64,000 bases of DNA from Sphingobacterium cellulitidis (GCA_002245855.1 NOUX01000010.1:1-64000), one strand, 5' to 3'. Counted from the stretch's first letter, positions 35,362 to 46,124 are shown. Notes: generated by a model from the letters alone, not told the origin. Program-made: numbers and translations.

Positions 35362-36303
35362 ATGAATTTTTGTTCAAATCAGATCGGGACTAAATACAAA
35401 ATAATTTTTCTGTACTTTTTGATCTCTTTCATGACTTTAAAAGTTTTGGCAAGCAATCAAATATCTGAACCAATCAGAATAGCAACTTATACCTATGGGG
35501 AAAACTCGAGAATAGAAAACCTACGTCCTTTGGCCGACCTTATTGAAACAAAATTTGGCAGGAAGGTTCAGCTCATAAGTTATAAAAATATAAATGATCT
35601 TATTGTAGCTATTTCCCAAGATAGCGTCGATATATCATTCATTAGCACTATGGGAAACTTACTGCTGAATAATGGGCTCCATAAGCACCACATGATGGAA
35701 GTCCTAACTCTTTCGACAGAAAATTCTTCTGTGAAGTACAGGACCGCTTTTGTTGTTCCCCTTGGTTCCAAGATTGTTTCCTTAACAGATATTAATATGT
35801 ATAAAGGAATTAGCCTTGCATTGGTCAATCCAGAGTCTACCTCGGGAAATTTGATCCCAAGATCAGTTTTGGGCAAAAAAGGAATTAAAACAGTTGAATC
35901 TCATTTTGGTAAGGTATATTATGCGGGGTCTCACAGGTCAGCACTAGAACATGTGATTGATGGTCGTGCTGAAATGGCGGCGTTTGGAAGTTCAGAATAT
36001 ACTGATTATATAGAAAAAAATGGTAATAACAGTAAAATAAGACTTATCCAGATGTCCGATCCGATCCCCCTAGGACCCGTACTGTTTAATAAATCACTTG
36101 ATAAAGATTTTCAAGAGATGCTGAAACAGTTATTGACATCGCTCCATATCGAGAATCCAATCGTTTTTTCAAAGATTAAGGAAGGTTGGATCGAAGCAAT
36201 CGGCGCGCAAAGATTTGTCCCAGTAAATTTATCTTACTATCAAGGATTTCTTGGAAACTCAAAAGATTCCCAAGAAATTGGCAAAGATCAATTCAAAGAA
36301 TGA
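35362..36303 (+). CDS. PhnD-like phosphate/phosphonate-type substrate-binding protein
   Basis: ATG 35362 gives 313 aa: a hydrophobic N-terminus (IIFLYFLISFMTLKVLAS), then a PhnD-type periplasmic binding fold. Signatures are IRIATYTYGENSRIENLRPL, VDISFISTMGNLLLNNG and SLALVNPESTSGNLIPRSVL. No permease or ATPase genes are adjacent, so it is an orphan. Orphan PhnD-like proteins may bind other oxyanions or serve as sensors. The frame runs 29 codons upstream but without a signal-like sequence. Confidence 0.75.
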   Translation: MNFCSNQIGTKYKIIFLYFLISFMTLKVLASNQISEPIRIATYTYGENSRIENLRPLADLIETKFGRKVQLISYKNINDLIVAISQDSVDISFISTMGNLLLNNGLHKHHMMEVLTLSTENSSVKYRTAFVVPLGSKIVSLTDINMYKGISLALVNPESTSGNLIPRSVLGKKGIKTVESHFGKVYYAGSHRSALEHVIDGRAEMAAFGSSEYTDYIEKNGNNSKIRLIQMSDPIPLGPVLFNKSLDKDFQEMLKQLLTSLHIENPIVFSKIKEGWIEAIGAQRFVPVNLSYYQGFLGNSKDSQEIGKDQFKE

Positions 36304-36547
36304 AAATAGATTATGTTTGAATTATAGATAATGAATACTACTTATTCAGCTAAATCAAATATTTTTTATTGTAAGAATTCAATAAAAATTAATTTTAATG
36401 GTTCAACTTATCTTGCTAGAATGATGGCGAGAAAATAAAAAATTAAACACTATTATCTACCTTTTTTATTGTGAACTAAAACATCTGTTGTCGAATATAA
36501 GATAAAAAAATCATACATATTGATTTTCAACAACTTGAAGCCTTTGC

Positions 36548-36866
36548 TCATCTCTTAATTTTATACATATAGGTCAAGGCTGATAAAGTATTTTGATGTG
36601 TTTTCTGAATATATACGGGGGTATAGACTGCTTGATTTTTCATCACTATTTCAACTAGGTTTTTTACAGTTTTCTTGTCGGTTTCTAAAATTCCTTTAAT
36701 TATCTCTTGTCTGCTCTTTCTCCTTAAAAACCTGTACAATAAGAAGCATTAGGTCATCTTTTACTGCAAAGATACCAGGAACAGTTCGATCAAATTTGTT
36801 GATTCCATTTCCTATTTTCTCTTCATGTTGAACTTGTGTCCTGAGTCTTAGTAATTACTATTCCAT
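36548..36866 (-). pseudogene. Uncharacterised protein remnant with one frameshift
   Basis: Two minus-strand frames look like halves of one gene. The first reads NKFDRTVPGIFAVKDDLMLL and IVQVFKEKEQTRDN (about 36866-36707). The second continues RQEIIKGILETDKKTVKNLV and ends HQNTLSALTYMYKIKR at 36548. The switch near 36715 would be a single-base shift. No start codon is found in the first part, so the 5' end is also lost. The family is not recognised. Confidence 0.4.
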
Positions 36867-37391
36867 CGCACCTGTTGGTGCAATTTGAGCTTTATCTGTT
36901 CTGGTGACTCCCCTTTGCGGCCTCTCCGATAATTAGAACACTTGCCCAGCAAAGGCTCTTTACTTGGTTAGATAAACTTTTCATGAGCGAGTCTCAAAAA
37001 AAACATCATCCCCCGCAAAGAAAAGCACCACTCAGATTTTTTTTGGTGTACCAAACTCTTTAAGTCATCAATGAAAAACAACTCACCACGCGGCGCTAAT
37101 GAAGTTTGGCTAAAAATCTTATTTTTAGCAGCTTGCAGCCTAAAAAAATCGCTACTCTTTAATAACTTAAAAGAGTATTCCCTACTGAAAAAATAATATT
37201 TGAGATTAATTTTTTTGAATGAAATTTAATAGAAATCAGCAAACTTATCTTTGCATTCCTACATTTGTTCAAATCAATACTAATAACACATTGATGTTTG
37301 GATCATTCAGAAAACTAAAATATTCGGAACTACTATTACTGAAACAGAAAAACAAGATAAAAAGCGATGGAAAAATTTCTCATAGAGTTTA
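36867..37391. other. Gene-poor interval
   Basis: About 520 bp without a convincing gene. A short stem GCACC-TGTT-GGTGC occurs near 36878, with A/T runs around 37000-37200. The 67-codon plus frame at 37219 has no domain, overlaps the DUF3024 gene and is judged non-coding. Confidence 0.5.
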
Positions 37392-37745
37392 TTATCCGAA
37401 AAAACATCCATATTCATCATGATCGATTTCATTCAACAATAATTGCAGATTGGTACTTTCGGATTTCGGTTGATAAGCCTCCCATTTGCCCGATCCTCGC
37501 ATCCAATAGAGCTTCCAAATTTTAGATGCTTTCATAAACCGAAGCTTTGCAAATGGCAAATTTATAATATTCTTTGGATCATTCCATTGTGGTCTAATTT
37601 CAAACAATAAAACCGTTTGCTCATCCCAAGAATAACCAAAATCCAATTGTTTGCGCACCTCTTCATCTTTGGGTCGCTTAGAATTAATAAAATTCTTTAA
37701 CTGAACTTCAACTATAGAAATAGGTTCTTTTTTATCTGTCATCAT
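37392..37745 (-). CDS. DUF3024 protein
   Basis: The 117-aa product matches the DUF3024 family over its length. Conserved features are FGYSWDEQTVLLFEIRPQW (about 51-69), LRFMKASKIWKLYWMRGSG and the terminal DHDEYGCFFG. Function is unknown. The start could be the first or second of two adjacent ATGs. It is flanked by gene-poor DNA and appears to be a single-gene unit. Confidence 0.85.
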   Translation of the reverse strand: MMTDKKEPISIVEVQLKNFINSKRPKDEEVRKQLDFGYSWDEQTVLLFEIRPQWNDPKNIINLPFAKLRFMKASKIWKLYWMRGSGKWEAYQPKSESTNLQLLLNEIDHDEYGCFFG

Positions 37746-38638
37746 TAAAAATCTAAAACTAACGCCTTATTTTTCAACTTGCACCAATCAGCCAGCACCC
37801 TTGAATTAATAAATGTTGTTTCTTCCTACGTGAAATTACCAAAATCTTCGTGTATTTGTCTAAAATATAAAACTTGGGCTTGAAAAAACAAATATGCCAA
37901 AACAATTCTTCACTTCCTGTCAGATTAACAAAACTTGTTTCATTCAAATACCCAAAGAAGGACCATGTATAATCAAAATATCAGTATCACCAGAAATCAA
38001 AGCCCATTACTTTTTGATCTTGTTCCGCCAATACCGTTAAAAGCCCAAATGTTGAACTACTGAGTAATATGTGATCCTCAATATATGATACCATATATTT
38101 TCCCAAAATAATCATTCATATAAACGAATCTATCTGGGTTTATAAAGGATATTTCATCAGAATCGTCCTGTTCAAAGAAGAAGTCATGATTTTCTGCCAT
38201 AAAAATCGACATGAAAAAATATCTATTTATCTTGATCGTAAATTATTAAAAGAAATACCGCAAACTATCGTTTTGGTTAGATAAAAATAGTAATCTTAAA
38301 CAACAATGCTTCGATAACTTATTGATGAGCGTACTGCTTTAAGATATTGTAATTCTTCTTAGATTTTTTAAAACTTAATGGACAAATCGACAAATTTTGA
38401 ACTGACCAAGTACCTATAAGCCGCTAGGAATGTTTAACTCTCCTAAATCCTTATCTATTTAAATCTGAACCCATTTTTAATTTGATGACTCCTTCAGCAA
38501 ACCACCTGCTGTTAGTCAGAGATTCGATAAGCTCAGCAAGCCGATATATAAGGAAAATTCAATCCACATATAGGCATAGCGCCACTTGTTTTACAGGCAT
38601 AAACTGTGGATAGTTTGACACCAGCAAGAGGCGCTGTT
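37746..38638. other. Gene-poor interval
   Basis: Nearly 900 bp without a convincing gene. A 32-codon plus frame near 37964 (MYNQNISITRNQSPLLFDLV) vaguely recalls the start of an IS1182-type transposase but is too short to call. A direct search of this interval against insertion-sequence proteins would settle it. Confidence 0.4.
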
Positions 38639-38800
38639 TCAGTCTCGCAAATATTCTGACAAACGATCTAATTTAGCTTCAGTGAGCTTTAGATTTTCGA
38701 AACTACACATGTTAATTAAGGGAATTAAAACTGAGTTCAATTCTGCATAATCATTGGAGATGGTTCTCATAACAAAGTTGAGGATAGGACCATTTTCACA
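38639..38800 (-). pseudogene. Gene fragment, unidentified
   Basis: A minus-strand frame (ENGPILNFVMRTISNDYAEL, then LTEAKLDRLSEYLRD) ends with TGA at 38641-38639. An ATG within it would give only 43 aa. The helical C-terminus looks like the end of a real protein whose 5' part is lost. Confidence 0.3.
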
Positions 38801-38870
38801 AAACCCCTTCGAAAAACAAAGTATTCATAGATCCGTACTCATATCGTAATCACTTGGTCAATTATATAAA

Positions 38871-39278
38871 TTATGCCTTAATAATTTTTAGATTTTTGGA
38901 AAGAAGAAGATAAAGTGCTAATGAAATTCCAAAAAACAACAATTCTATTGTAAGCCATTTGGTACCAAAATCTCCTAGCCTTCCATCTATTCCTATTGTA
39001 ATCAATCGAGATAAAGCATACATTATCCAGAATCCAGCTAGTAAAAGTAAGCTATGTCTCAAGTTTTTTAACGTAAAAAAAATAATAACAGCAATCAACG
39101 TAAAGCCTACTCCACCATAAACACCGCGAATGGAACTTAATGCATCGTTGTTATTGAGTTCTACTCCTACAAGTTGCATAACCGCACTAGGATCAATCCA
39201 AGCTAAGCAAGATACATACATTAAACTCAATAAGGATAAGCACACAATGAGGTACCCAAGAAATTTTATTGTTTTCAT
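38871..39278 (-). CDS. DUF4345 membrane protein
   Basis: The 135-aa product has four predicted transmembrane helices: FLGYLIVCLSLLSLMYVSC, FTLIAVIIFFTLK, LLLLAGFWIMYALSRLITI and LFFGISLALYLLLS. Between the first and second lies the loop IDPSAVMQLVGVELNNNDAL, with SSIRGVYGGVG typical of DUF4345. Function unknown. It is a single gene flanked by gene-poor DNA. Confidence 0.8.
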   Translation of the reverse strand: MKTIKFLGYLIVCLSLLSLMYVSCLAWIDPSAVMQLVGVELNNNDALSSIRGVYGGVGFTLIAVIIFFTLKNLRHSLLLLAGFWIMYALSRLITIGIDGRLGDFGTKWLTIELLFFGISLALYLLLSKNLKIIKA

Positions 39279-40006
39279 TATTTATTAAATTTTTCATTGT
39301 TAAATAGAAAGAGAAAGCATGTCAAATGTCCAATTGATCTTCAACAATGAACATCTCATAACTAATTACCTTCAAACAGAATCAAAATTCTTAAATAAAG
39401 GGAACAGAAATATTTTTTTTCGACCGAAGAATATATTAAGTAGACAAACTAATCTTTTTAGGGATGAACTTTATTTCTAAAAGGGTCATTCTGCTGTAAA
39501 AGTTCCTTAAAATAATTTCAAAGATTACTTTTTAATCCCTTTTAAAATGAATCTATAGAGTTTGCCATAGAAAAATATTTAAGTTTTAATTCAAAAGAAA
39601 GGCAGTTTCTCAGCGAAAGGTTATAGCAGTATTGTACCTTATATAATCCTAGTTCAAAACGGTAAACCACAGTAGGAGATTTCAGTTGATCACAATACTC
39701 AATTTATAGTTGTCATAGAGTATACTTGGACTTAAACATTTGATAAAAAATCTTATTCATGCTTTTTCGTAATTAAAAAGCATAGAGAATAAATTACTGC
39801 CAATTGATTTATATGAATTAATTGTACATTTACCTTAAAAGGTTAACATCTTAATAGAATTTATCAAGAAAAAACAAAATTATTTGTTTCACCCAAAGTA
39901 TCCTAGATATTATATCAAGGAATGTAATTAATTACCTTTTATAGATTAAAATAATCATTTAATTTTGATTGATTAATAGATCGATATCAGCTATTTCTCG
40001 ATTGCT
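39279..40006. other. Gene-poor interval
   Basis: Roughly 730 bp of AT-rich sequence with stops in all frames. I see no convincing gene, tRNA or strong hairpin here. Confidence 0.5.
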
Positions 40007-41434
40007 TTAGTTTTGTTTATTAATAAAATTACCAAATTGGGCATAAACTCCTCCTTTAATTCCAAAATAAGGTTCCAAATAAGGTTGTCCCGCGACCCAA
40101 CCTTTCGTTTTTGTTTCCCATGAAGCGAAAACTTTCCATTTACTATTCAAAGAATAGGAGGTACGAAGTCTAATCAATCCGCCAAGTTCGCCTGCTGTTG
40201 AATAAAAATTATCAGGTTGCATCCATAACATCGCACTAGGGTGCAATGTCCAATAATTATTATTTGCTTTCTTTTTTATTTCAAATGCTGGCAACTCCGC
40301 TTCAACGCCAGGCAGGAACAAATTTTTATTACTATATCCATGTAAAGCAAGCAAATAGCTCTTGCCCCTGAAATTAATAAAAAAATCGGTTGTTATATCA
40401 TATCCAAAAGAGTTAAGATAATGCCTTATAGCAAAGTTGAAATCCATGTGTTTATTTATATTTATACGGTTAATTCCTACCATAAAAGGAGAAATGAAAT
40501 TTAAATATTGCATATTGCCCATTTTTTTTAGATATCTATACTCCTGAGGACTAAGGGATGTGGTTTTAATAGCTCGATCAATCCCCAACCCACTTGGGTG
40601 AAGTCCTCTTTCTTCATAAGGTTCCTTTGGTCGGTGTAGATCATAGACCCACGGTGTAAAATCCCAACCCACAAAATCTCTCTCATGAATTGCTTGACCG
40701 TGTGTATTCATGCTATCAATGCTCGCATTATAATCGTCTCTTTTAAACTGATTGACATAGTCAATAGTATGTTTAGTTATTAATACATTCAATAAGATAT
40801 TCGCATATTGAGATCCTCTATAGAAATTATCTTTTTGCAAACCTCTTAAAAGCAATAACTCACTCTCTATCCCTGCCGAAAAACTCCTAATTAATTCTTG
40901 TGGTGATTCCCTTTTTAATCGAATCAAATCTTCGTCCCTAACTTTACTGACAGAACCATTGGCATCCCCCCCATTAAAAATATTGTATGTTTCGTTATAA
41001 GATGGAATACCCCTGATAGTTAATCCATTACGATGATACTCCTCATGTAACCATTGGACAGAAAAAACAACTCCATAATAAGTAAAAACATAATCTAATA
41101 ATCCCGAAGTTGCATTTGAAGCAATACGATTAAAAACCTTGCCTCGCTTAGTATCTGGTGGGATGATCTTATGCCAAAGACGGTTGTTTAAATAATAATT
41201 TACTCTATGAAGGTCATGGGTAATAGCCAGGGACTGTTCCATAGAAAAACTATTAAAAAACTGCCTTGTTCTACTAGATTCTTTTAAGTACGGATAATCC
41301 AATAGTGGTAAATCCAACTGCAAGGGATATGCATGGATTGTATCTTGTGGTTGGGCCAAACTATTTTTGTGTGCTAATGATAACATAATCACGAAGATAA
41401 TCGCCTTTATAATCCTTTGTTTTCCTTTTCCCAT
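40007..41434 (-). CDS. Secreted/outer-membrane protein with HExxH motif
   Basis: Starting at ATG 41434 gives 475 aa with a signal peptide (AIIFVIMLSLAHKNSLAQ). Near residue 135 is LHEEYHRNGL, a HExxH pattern as in zinc metallopeptidases, in a helix after DYVFTYYGVVFSVQW. A downstream acidic helix (FSAGIESELLLLRGL) could supply a third ligand. The C-terminal 150 residues look like barrel strands (YWTLHPSAMLWMQ, GGVYAQFGNFI). The family is not known to me. A surface-anchored peptidase is possible but unproven. Confidence 0.55.
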   Translation of the reverse strand: MGKGKQRIIKAIIFVIMLSLAHKNSLAQPQDTIHAYPLQLDLPLLDYPYLKESSRTRQFFNSFSMEQSLAITHDLHRVNYYLNNRLWHKIIPPDTKRGKVFNRIASNATSGLLDYVFTYYGVVFSVQWLHEEYHRNGLTIRGIPSYNETYNIFNGGDANGSVSKVRDEDLIRLKRESPQELIRSFSAGIESELLLLRGLQKDNFYRGSQYANILLNVLITKHTIDYVNQFKRDDYNASIDSMNTHGQAIHERDFVGWDFTPWVYDLHRPKEPYEERGLHPSGLGIDRAIKTTSLSPQEYRYLKKMGNMQYLNFISPFMVGINRININKHMDFNFAIRHYLNSFGYDITTDFFINFRGKSYLLALHGYSNKNLFLPGVEAELPAFEIKKKANNNYWTLHPSAMLWMQPDNFYSTAGELGGLIRLRTSYSLNSKWKVFASWETKTKGWVAGQPYLEPYFGIKGGVYAQFGNFINKQN

Positions 41435-42580
41435 TTGAGTAGAAATCGAAGTATATTCGTATGAAATGTATGAAGCTTTTCTGTTTGCATGATTTTGAGT
41501 TGCATGTCTATTATAAACAGCATTAATTTTAATCATAACTAATTAAATTTCGACAAATGTAATACGTAGTTGCAGTTTGAATACTTTTTTTTCTACCAAC
41601 CTCCATATAAATCGATAAAGAGCGTAATAATAGAGGAAAGGTAAAACCATTATTAATAAATCCGTAGATAATTTATCAATAATGTAGTTAAATTTTATTC
41701 TTCAAGAAATCATTAATCCTCTCCTTAACCGGCTGTCCGTTAATTTCCATCTTAAATTTATTTGATTGAAATTTCCAAGTTAACTTATATGTTTTGAGGA
41801 GAATACATACCAATACATCAGTGATTTCCATATAATAGGACCATCTGAAATCAAACATTTTTTTTATAGTTTTAAAGGCACATTGAAATAAATGGCGGCT
41901 TCCATGTCGACAATTTTTCTCCGGAAAAGTATTGTGAGGGCTTGGACAGTTAATAATATTTCATCCAAAAGTTAATTTTACAACCATCTAAATACCTTTG
42001 AAAAATCCTATTCCTCTTCGATCGAATTATTCTCCACTCAAATCAGAGCACGGATCCTCCTTTAAAGAGTATGATTGTTTTTCATTTATTAATAATTTCT
42101 AGCAATTCTTCAATTGCATTTAAAACAATAAGAATATAGTTTTTGTAATCAATTAATAATCCCAATAAAAAAGGTTCAAGAGAAATCATCAGGGGCTTGA
42201 AAATCTCTCAACTCGAATCAAGCATTAATGATTGTTTAGTTTCTGAATTTTCCATAAACAAGCAGGATTAAATGCGACATCAAAATTGTACACATAGGAA
42301 TCTTTAGAGTGTTGTTGAATATTTTTTTGTTAGAAATAAGCTTAATAATGTCAGAGTTAGACAGTCGGATCAGCATATTTAACATTTATGCTTCATGAAA
42401 GGCATTTATGGTTAGTATTCTTTAGTAATTATCAAATGATTTTTTAGTAATATTATTTAAACTTAGGATAAGTAAATTTTGGATAATCGCTGTTTATTCC
42501 ACTGATAGGAAGTTAATCAAACACACTATTATACTAATTAATTAATAGTTCTAATATTTCAAAGTTAGGGTATTTTATAA
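41435..42580. other. Gene-poor interval upstream of the IS4 element
   Basis: About 1.1 kb of AT-rich DNA with short frames only. Nothing recognisable was found on either strand. It ends at the left 9-bp target duplication of the IS4 element. Confidence 0.5.
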
Positions 42581-42589
42581 AGCTATTTT

Positions 42590-43950
42590 CAGTACTGTCC
42601 TAAATAAATTTTTTGGCATAAAAAATCCTTCTCCATTTGTGTTCAATTGAAGAATTCGGTTAATTACTGGAAAGGTATCCTATGTGTGTTACTAAAAGAG
42701 CGTATATTGTCCTTTTTTATCAGGTGGTTTTCCTGAAATGAACGGATCATCAGCCCATTTCCACAGATCAATTTTCACGAATATGTTCATCCTGATAAAG
42801 TTGACCAGATTCGAGAGGTTCCAGTCGTACTTTGCCTTCTTCTGGATGTACTTAAAGAGCAGGATCCCGATAAGTGCAGTCCATATTTGGATGTACACTG
42901 CATTTTCAGATGTTCCCACAAAACTGGTTACCTTAAGCCGTTGTTTGAGGTGCTTGAAGAAGGTTTCAATCTCCCAACGTTCTTTATAGAGCGCTGCTAC
43001 GGTGGCTGGTTTCCAGGAGAAATTATTGGTCAGGAACTCGTATTCCACGTTTTTGGTGCTGTCCCAAACGCGAACCAAACGTATCTTCTTTCCTGCATAC
43101 CTTTGATTGGCAAGTCCGTCAAGCTCAACAAGCTGATCTTCAAGGATCCCTCCAGTACGAAGCTCTTCGCTCTTTACCGTTTTCACTAGTGTATATTTCA
43201 TGTTGGATTTCGCTCGGGTGACAAAGAAACAGCCGGTGCTGTCCAAAACGTTCATCCAGGCATAATCCACATAGCCCCGGTCTACAATAACCACGCAACC
43301 TTTGGGAAATGACATCGACTTAGCAATTTTGGATTCATGCTGTTTGCCATCTGTAATATGGACGAAACTTGGCATACAGCCATCGTAATCCAGTACGGTG
43401 TGAAGCTTAACCGCTCCCTTGGCACTACGGAACTTGGCCCAGTCAAATACGCTTAAGCACAATGGAATGATGGTAGCATCCATCAAAAACACCTTACGTT
43501 GTAATCTTCGCAATTCCGTCCTTTTATGAGGATGATGTTGCCATAGGTGATCCAAAAGCTTATAATACAGATCCCTGAAAAGACCGTGGTCCCGATGAGC
43601 GTTCATATAGGAAAGGTTGGACTTGCTCGGCGTTCTGGAGATACCCATATGGCTCATGTTGCCAGTAGTGCTGCGGAGTCCATTAGAAATGTCCCGAACC
43701 GAATCCGCAGAGGATAAATGGCAGAATAGCATGCTCACAAAATGTGTCCAGCTGTTGATGCCCTTATGATGCTTGTCGGATTGGTATTGTTGAACCAATC
43801 TGCCAAAAATGTCTCGATCGATTAGACCCAAAATCTGGGAAAATACGTTTATATTTACCATGGCGATGGAGGTTTTTTTAGCGAAATAAATATAGCATTC
43901 CCTGCTATATAAATCCACCGCCATTTTTTCCATCGTTTAGGACGCTACTG
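42590..43950 (-). mobile_element. Complete IS4-family insertion sequence
   Basis: The 1361-bp element has terminal inverted repeats CAGTACTGTCCTAAA (42590-42604) and TTTAGGACGCTACTG (43936-43950), matching at 13 of 15 positions. It is flanked by a perfect 9-bp direct repeat, AGCTATTTT, at 42581-42589 and 43951-43959. The transposase frame is intact, so insertion was recent. Confidence 0.9.
42692..43861 (-). CDS. IS4-family DDE transposase
   Basis: Starting at ATG 43861 (MVNINVFSQILGLID) gives 389 aa. An N-terminal DUF4372-like domain precedes the catalytic core. Catalytic residues are visible: Asp in VFLMDATIIPLCLSV, Asp in VVIVDRGYVDYAWMN and Glu in YKERWEIETFFKHLKQRLK, which also fits the IS4 Y-R-E-K signature. 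The frame opens further upstream at 43933, but that start would lie against the terminal repeat. It catalyses cut-and-paste transposition. Confidence 0.9.
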   Translation of the reverse strand: MVNINVFSQILGLIDRDIFGRLVQQYQSDKHHKGINSWTHFVSMLFCHLSSADSVRDISNGLRSTTGNMSHMGISRTPSKSNLSYMNAHRDHGLFRDLYYKLLDHLWQHHPHKRTELRRLQRKVFLMDATIIPLCLSVFDWAKFRSAKGAVKLHTVLDYDGCMPSFVHITDGKQHESKIAKSMSFPKGCVVIVDRGYVDYAWMNVLDSTGCFFVTRAKSNMKYTLVKTVKSEELRTGGILEDQLVELDGLANQRYAGKKIRLVRVWDSTKNVEYEFLTNNFSWKPATVAALYKERWEIETFFKHLKQRLKVTSFVGTSENAVYIQIWTALIGILLFKYIQKKAKYDWNLSNLVNFIRMNIFVKIDLWKWADDPFISGKPPDKKGQYTLF

Positions 43951-44164
43951 AGCTATTTTAGAGAAATAATAATAAGAAGATTTAGCTTTAATGGTTTATC
44001 AGTGTAAAACCGCAGTACAAATCTAACACCGATTGCAAGATCAATAATACAGAGTTTTAGGCAAGCATGTATAGGTTTGTGAACACTTTTGATATGTTTG
44101 TTATCTTTAGCATGATCATACTAGAAATGATTAGGGTTAAGTACGAAAATTCACTGAAGAAAAT

Positions 44165-44890
44165 ATGATGATGCCCATGAGCGAGACTAAATTCGAGACT
44201 ATTATAAATAACCTTCTGGTAGAGATCCCAAAAGGTAAGATAGGGTTACGAGATGATCGAAAGAAAGAAAAATGGACGGTGAATATTGATGCGTTTTTAC
44301 TTTCAAAATATGCTGTAACTCAAGATTTATATTTTCAGATTACAGGACAAACACCCAGTACTCATCATGGTGGCCAACGACCTGTTGAAACAGTTAGCTG
44401 GAAGGAAGCGGTGATCTTTTGTAATTCCTTATCTATAAAATTGAAATTAACACCTTGTTATGTTTTATGTCAAAATCAAGAAGATGTGGATTTCGATCCA
44501 GCTGCTAACGGCTATCGATTACCAACCGAGGCAGAATGGGAGTATGCTTGTAAAGCAGGCACATCAGCTATTAGATATGGGGAATTAGACTCGATTGCTT
44601 GGTATAAGAATAATTCAGGGGATACAACCCATCATGTAGGAAAAAAAGAGCCGAATGCTTGGGGACTATTCGACATGTTGGGCAATGTTTGGGAGTGGTG
44701 CTCAGATTTATACGATACTGAAGTGTATGGTTCATACCGTATTTTTAGAGGAGGAGGTTGGTGTGATGAAGAAAGAAGCGTGATGGCAACTACTCGTAGA
44801 AGAAGTCACCCTTCTAGCTTTAAAATTGATGATCTCGGGTTTAGAATTGCTAGAAGCAAGACTAAATCAATACGTGACAAACTAAAATAA
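44165..44890 (+). CDS. SUMF1 / formylglycine-generating-enzyme-like protein
   Basis: The 241-aa product is a single FGE-sulfatase domain: LLSKYAVTQDLYFQITG, RPVETVSWKEAVIFCNSL, YRLPTEAEWEYACKAG, GLFDMLGNVWEWCSDLYD and the RGGGWC block. Only one Cys of the classical catalytic pair is seen near the end (GGGWCDEE); the partner position lacks Cys. It may therefore be non-FGE, since many bacterial members modify other targets or bind substrates. No sulfatase gene is adjacent. It lies about 200 bp after the IS4 element. Confidence 0.8.
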   Translation: MMMPMSETKFETIINNLLVEIPKGKIGLRDDRKKEKWTVNIDAFLLSKYAVTQDLYFQITGQTPSTHHGGQRPVETVSWKEAVIFCNSLSIKLKLTPCYVLCQNQEDVDFDPAANGYRLPTEAEWEYACKAGTSAIRYGELDSIAWYKNNSGDTTHHVGKKEPNAWGLFDMLGNVWEWCSDLYDTEVYGSYRIFRGGGWCDEERSVMATTRRRSHPSSFKIDDLGFRIARSKTKSIRDKLK

Positions 44891-45287
44891 AAAAGTGGAA
44901 TCATCTCTTTTAAGACAGAGAAATTCCTTCGTTAAAATGATGCAGTGTTCTGGGTGGATTTGGTATTATTTAATTTTTTTAATAATTCTAGATTTCAAGA
45001 AATAGCTTCATGTTTTGCGATAATCCAATATTTTATTCAATTGCAGGTCATAGAGGCAATAATGGCGGTAAAAAAATAAAATCTGTTAATTTTGCCTAGA
45101 TCGGTTTTCGAAGTGAACTCCGAAGTATAGAACTTGAACTCTTTTTTATAAGATTTGAGACGAATAAATCAAATTAAAGGCATTTATTATCAATCTGATC
45201 CATTCGTGGAAAATAATACTCAATCTAAAAATAAAAAAGGTATGTAGTAGACTTTTATCTAAAATCGTACATTAGCATAAAAAGATA
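44891..45287. other. Intergenic region with a possible degenerate junction sequence
   Basis: No gene is visible. Around 45127-45180 the sequence (AGAACTTGAACTC, then AAGATTTGAGACGA and AATAAATCAAATTAAAGG) resembles the stretches at 49330-49370 and 52190-52220. At those two places it separates cargo modules. The resemblance is judged by eye only. Confidence 0.35.
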
Positions 45288-46124
45288 ATGACAGACTTTC
45301 CAATTATCGACATACAGCATTTTGTGGATGAAAAATCAGTAAGTAAAAACGGATTTTTATTTTCGGATTTGTATGGAGCACATCGTATCGATAAACCGCA
45401 TCAGCACTTTTTTTTCTTACTAGTGCTTTTTGAAAAAGGAAGTGGCGAGCATACGATCGATTTTAAAACCTACCCTATTTCTGATAATCAGATTCATGTT
45501 TTATTTCCCAATCAGGTGCATACATGGAATATAGAAATTCCTAGTAAGGCTTACCAACTGATGATAGACAAAGTGTTTTTCGAAAAACTTTCGCTGCACT
45601 TTAGGCATTCCTTTGCCTACTACCAACAACATCCCGTAATCTCACTTTCACCTAAAGTATTAAGAAAATTAAGGTATGAGTTCAAAGCTATTCAGGAAGA
45701 ATTAAATGACAGCAACGGACTTGCTGATTTGATACATTCTAGAGTCTCGGTTATTGCTTCAATACTGAGCAAAGAGGTTGAAATAAACATGCTGAACGAA
45801 GATAATAACCCTTATAGTTTAAGGCTGATTCAACTTCAAGAGTTGTTAGAAATCTATTTTCGGGAAGAAAAAAAAGTTGAATTTTACGCTGATGAACTGC
45901 ATATTTCTGCGAGTCAGCTATCCAAAATCTGTCGCAAATACCTTTCAGCTTCCCCTGCACAGCTCATCCATCAACGACTTGTACTCGAAGCAAAACGTTT
46001 ATTAAAATCAACTGACCAGTCGATCAAAGAAATTGCCTTTCAATTAGGTTTTGCGGACGCACCGTATTTCACTAACTTTTTCAAGAAGAATACGGGAATG
46101 AATCCCAGCGATTTCAGATCATAA
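45288..46124 (+). CDS. AraC-family transcriptional regulator
   Basis: The 278-aa protein has a cupin-like sensing domain (HIDKPHQHFFFLLVLFEKG-like pattern, about 25-100) and a C-terminal AraC double helix-turn-helix. These read ADELHISASQLSKICRKYL and SIKEIAFQLGFADAPYFTNF. It is upstream of, and codirectional with, an MFS transporter (gap 88 bp) and an amidinohydrolase, which it probably regulates. The inducer is unknown. Confidence 0.85.
   Translation: MTDFPIIDIQHFVDEKSVSKNGFLFSDLYGAHRIDKPHQHFFFLLVLFEKGSGEHTIDFKTYPISDNQIHVLFPNQVHTWNIEIPSKAYQLMIDKVFFEKLSLHFRHSFAYYQQHPVISLSPKVLRKLRYEFKAIQEELNDSNGLADLIHSRVSVIASILSKEVEINMLNEDNNPYSLRLIQLQELLEIYFREEKKVEFYADELHISASQLSKICRKYLSASPAQLIHQRLVLEAKRLLKSTDQSIKEIAFQLGFADAPYFTNFFKKNTGMNPSDFRS

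Noticed and set aside
37219..37422. 67-aa plus-strand ORF
   Set aside because: No domain, overlaps the well-supported DUF3024 gene end, and composition is low-complexity AT-rich.
44165..44890. Classical sulfatase-activating enzyme
   Set aside because: Only one of the two catalytic cysteines is visible and no sulfatase gene lies nearby, so a true formylglycine-generating role is not claimed.
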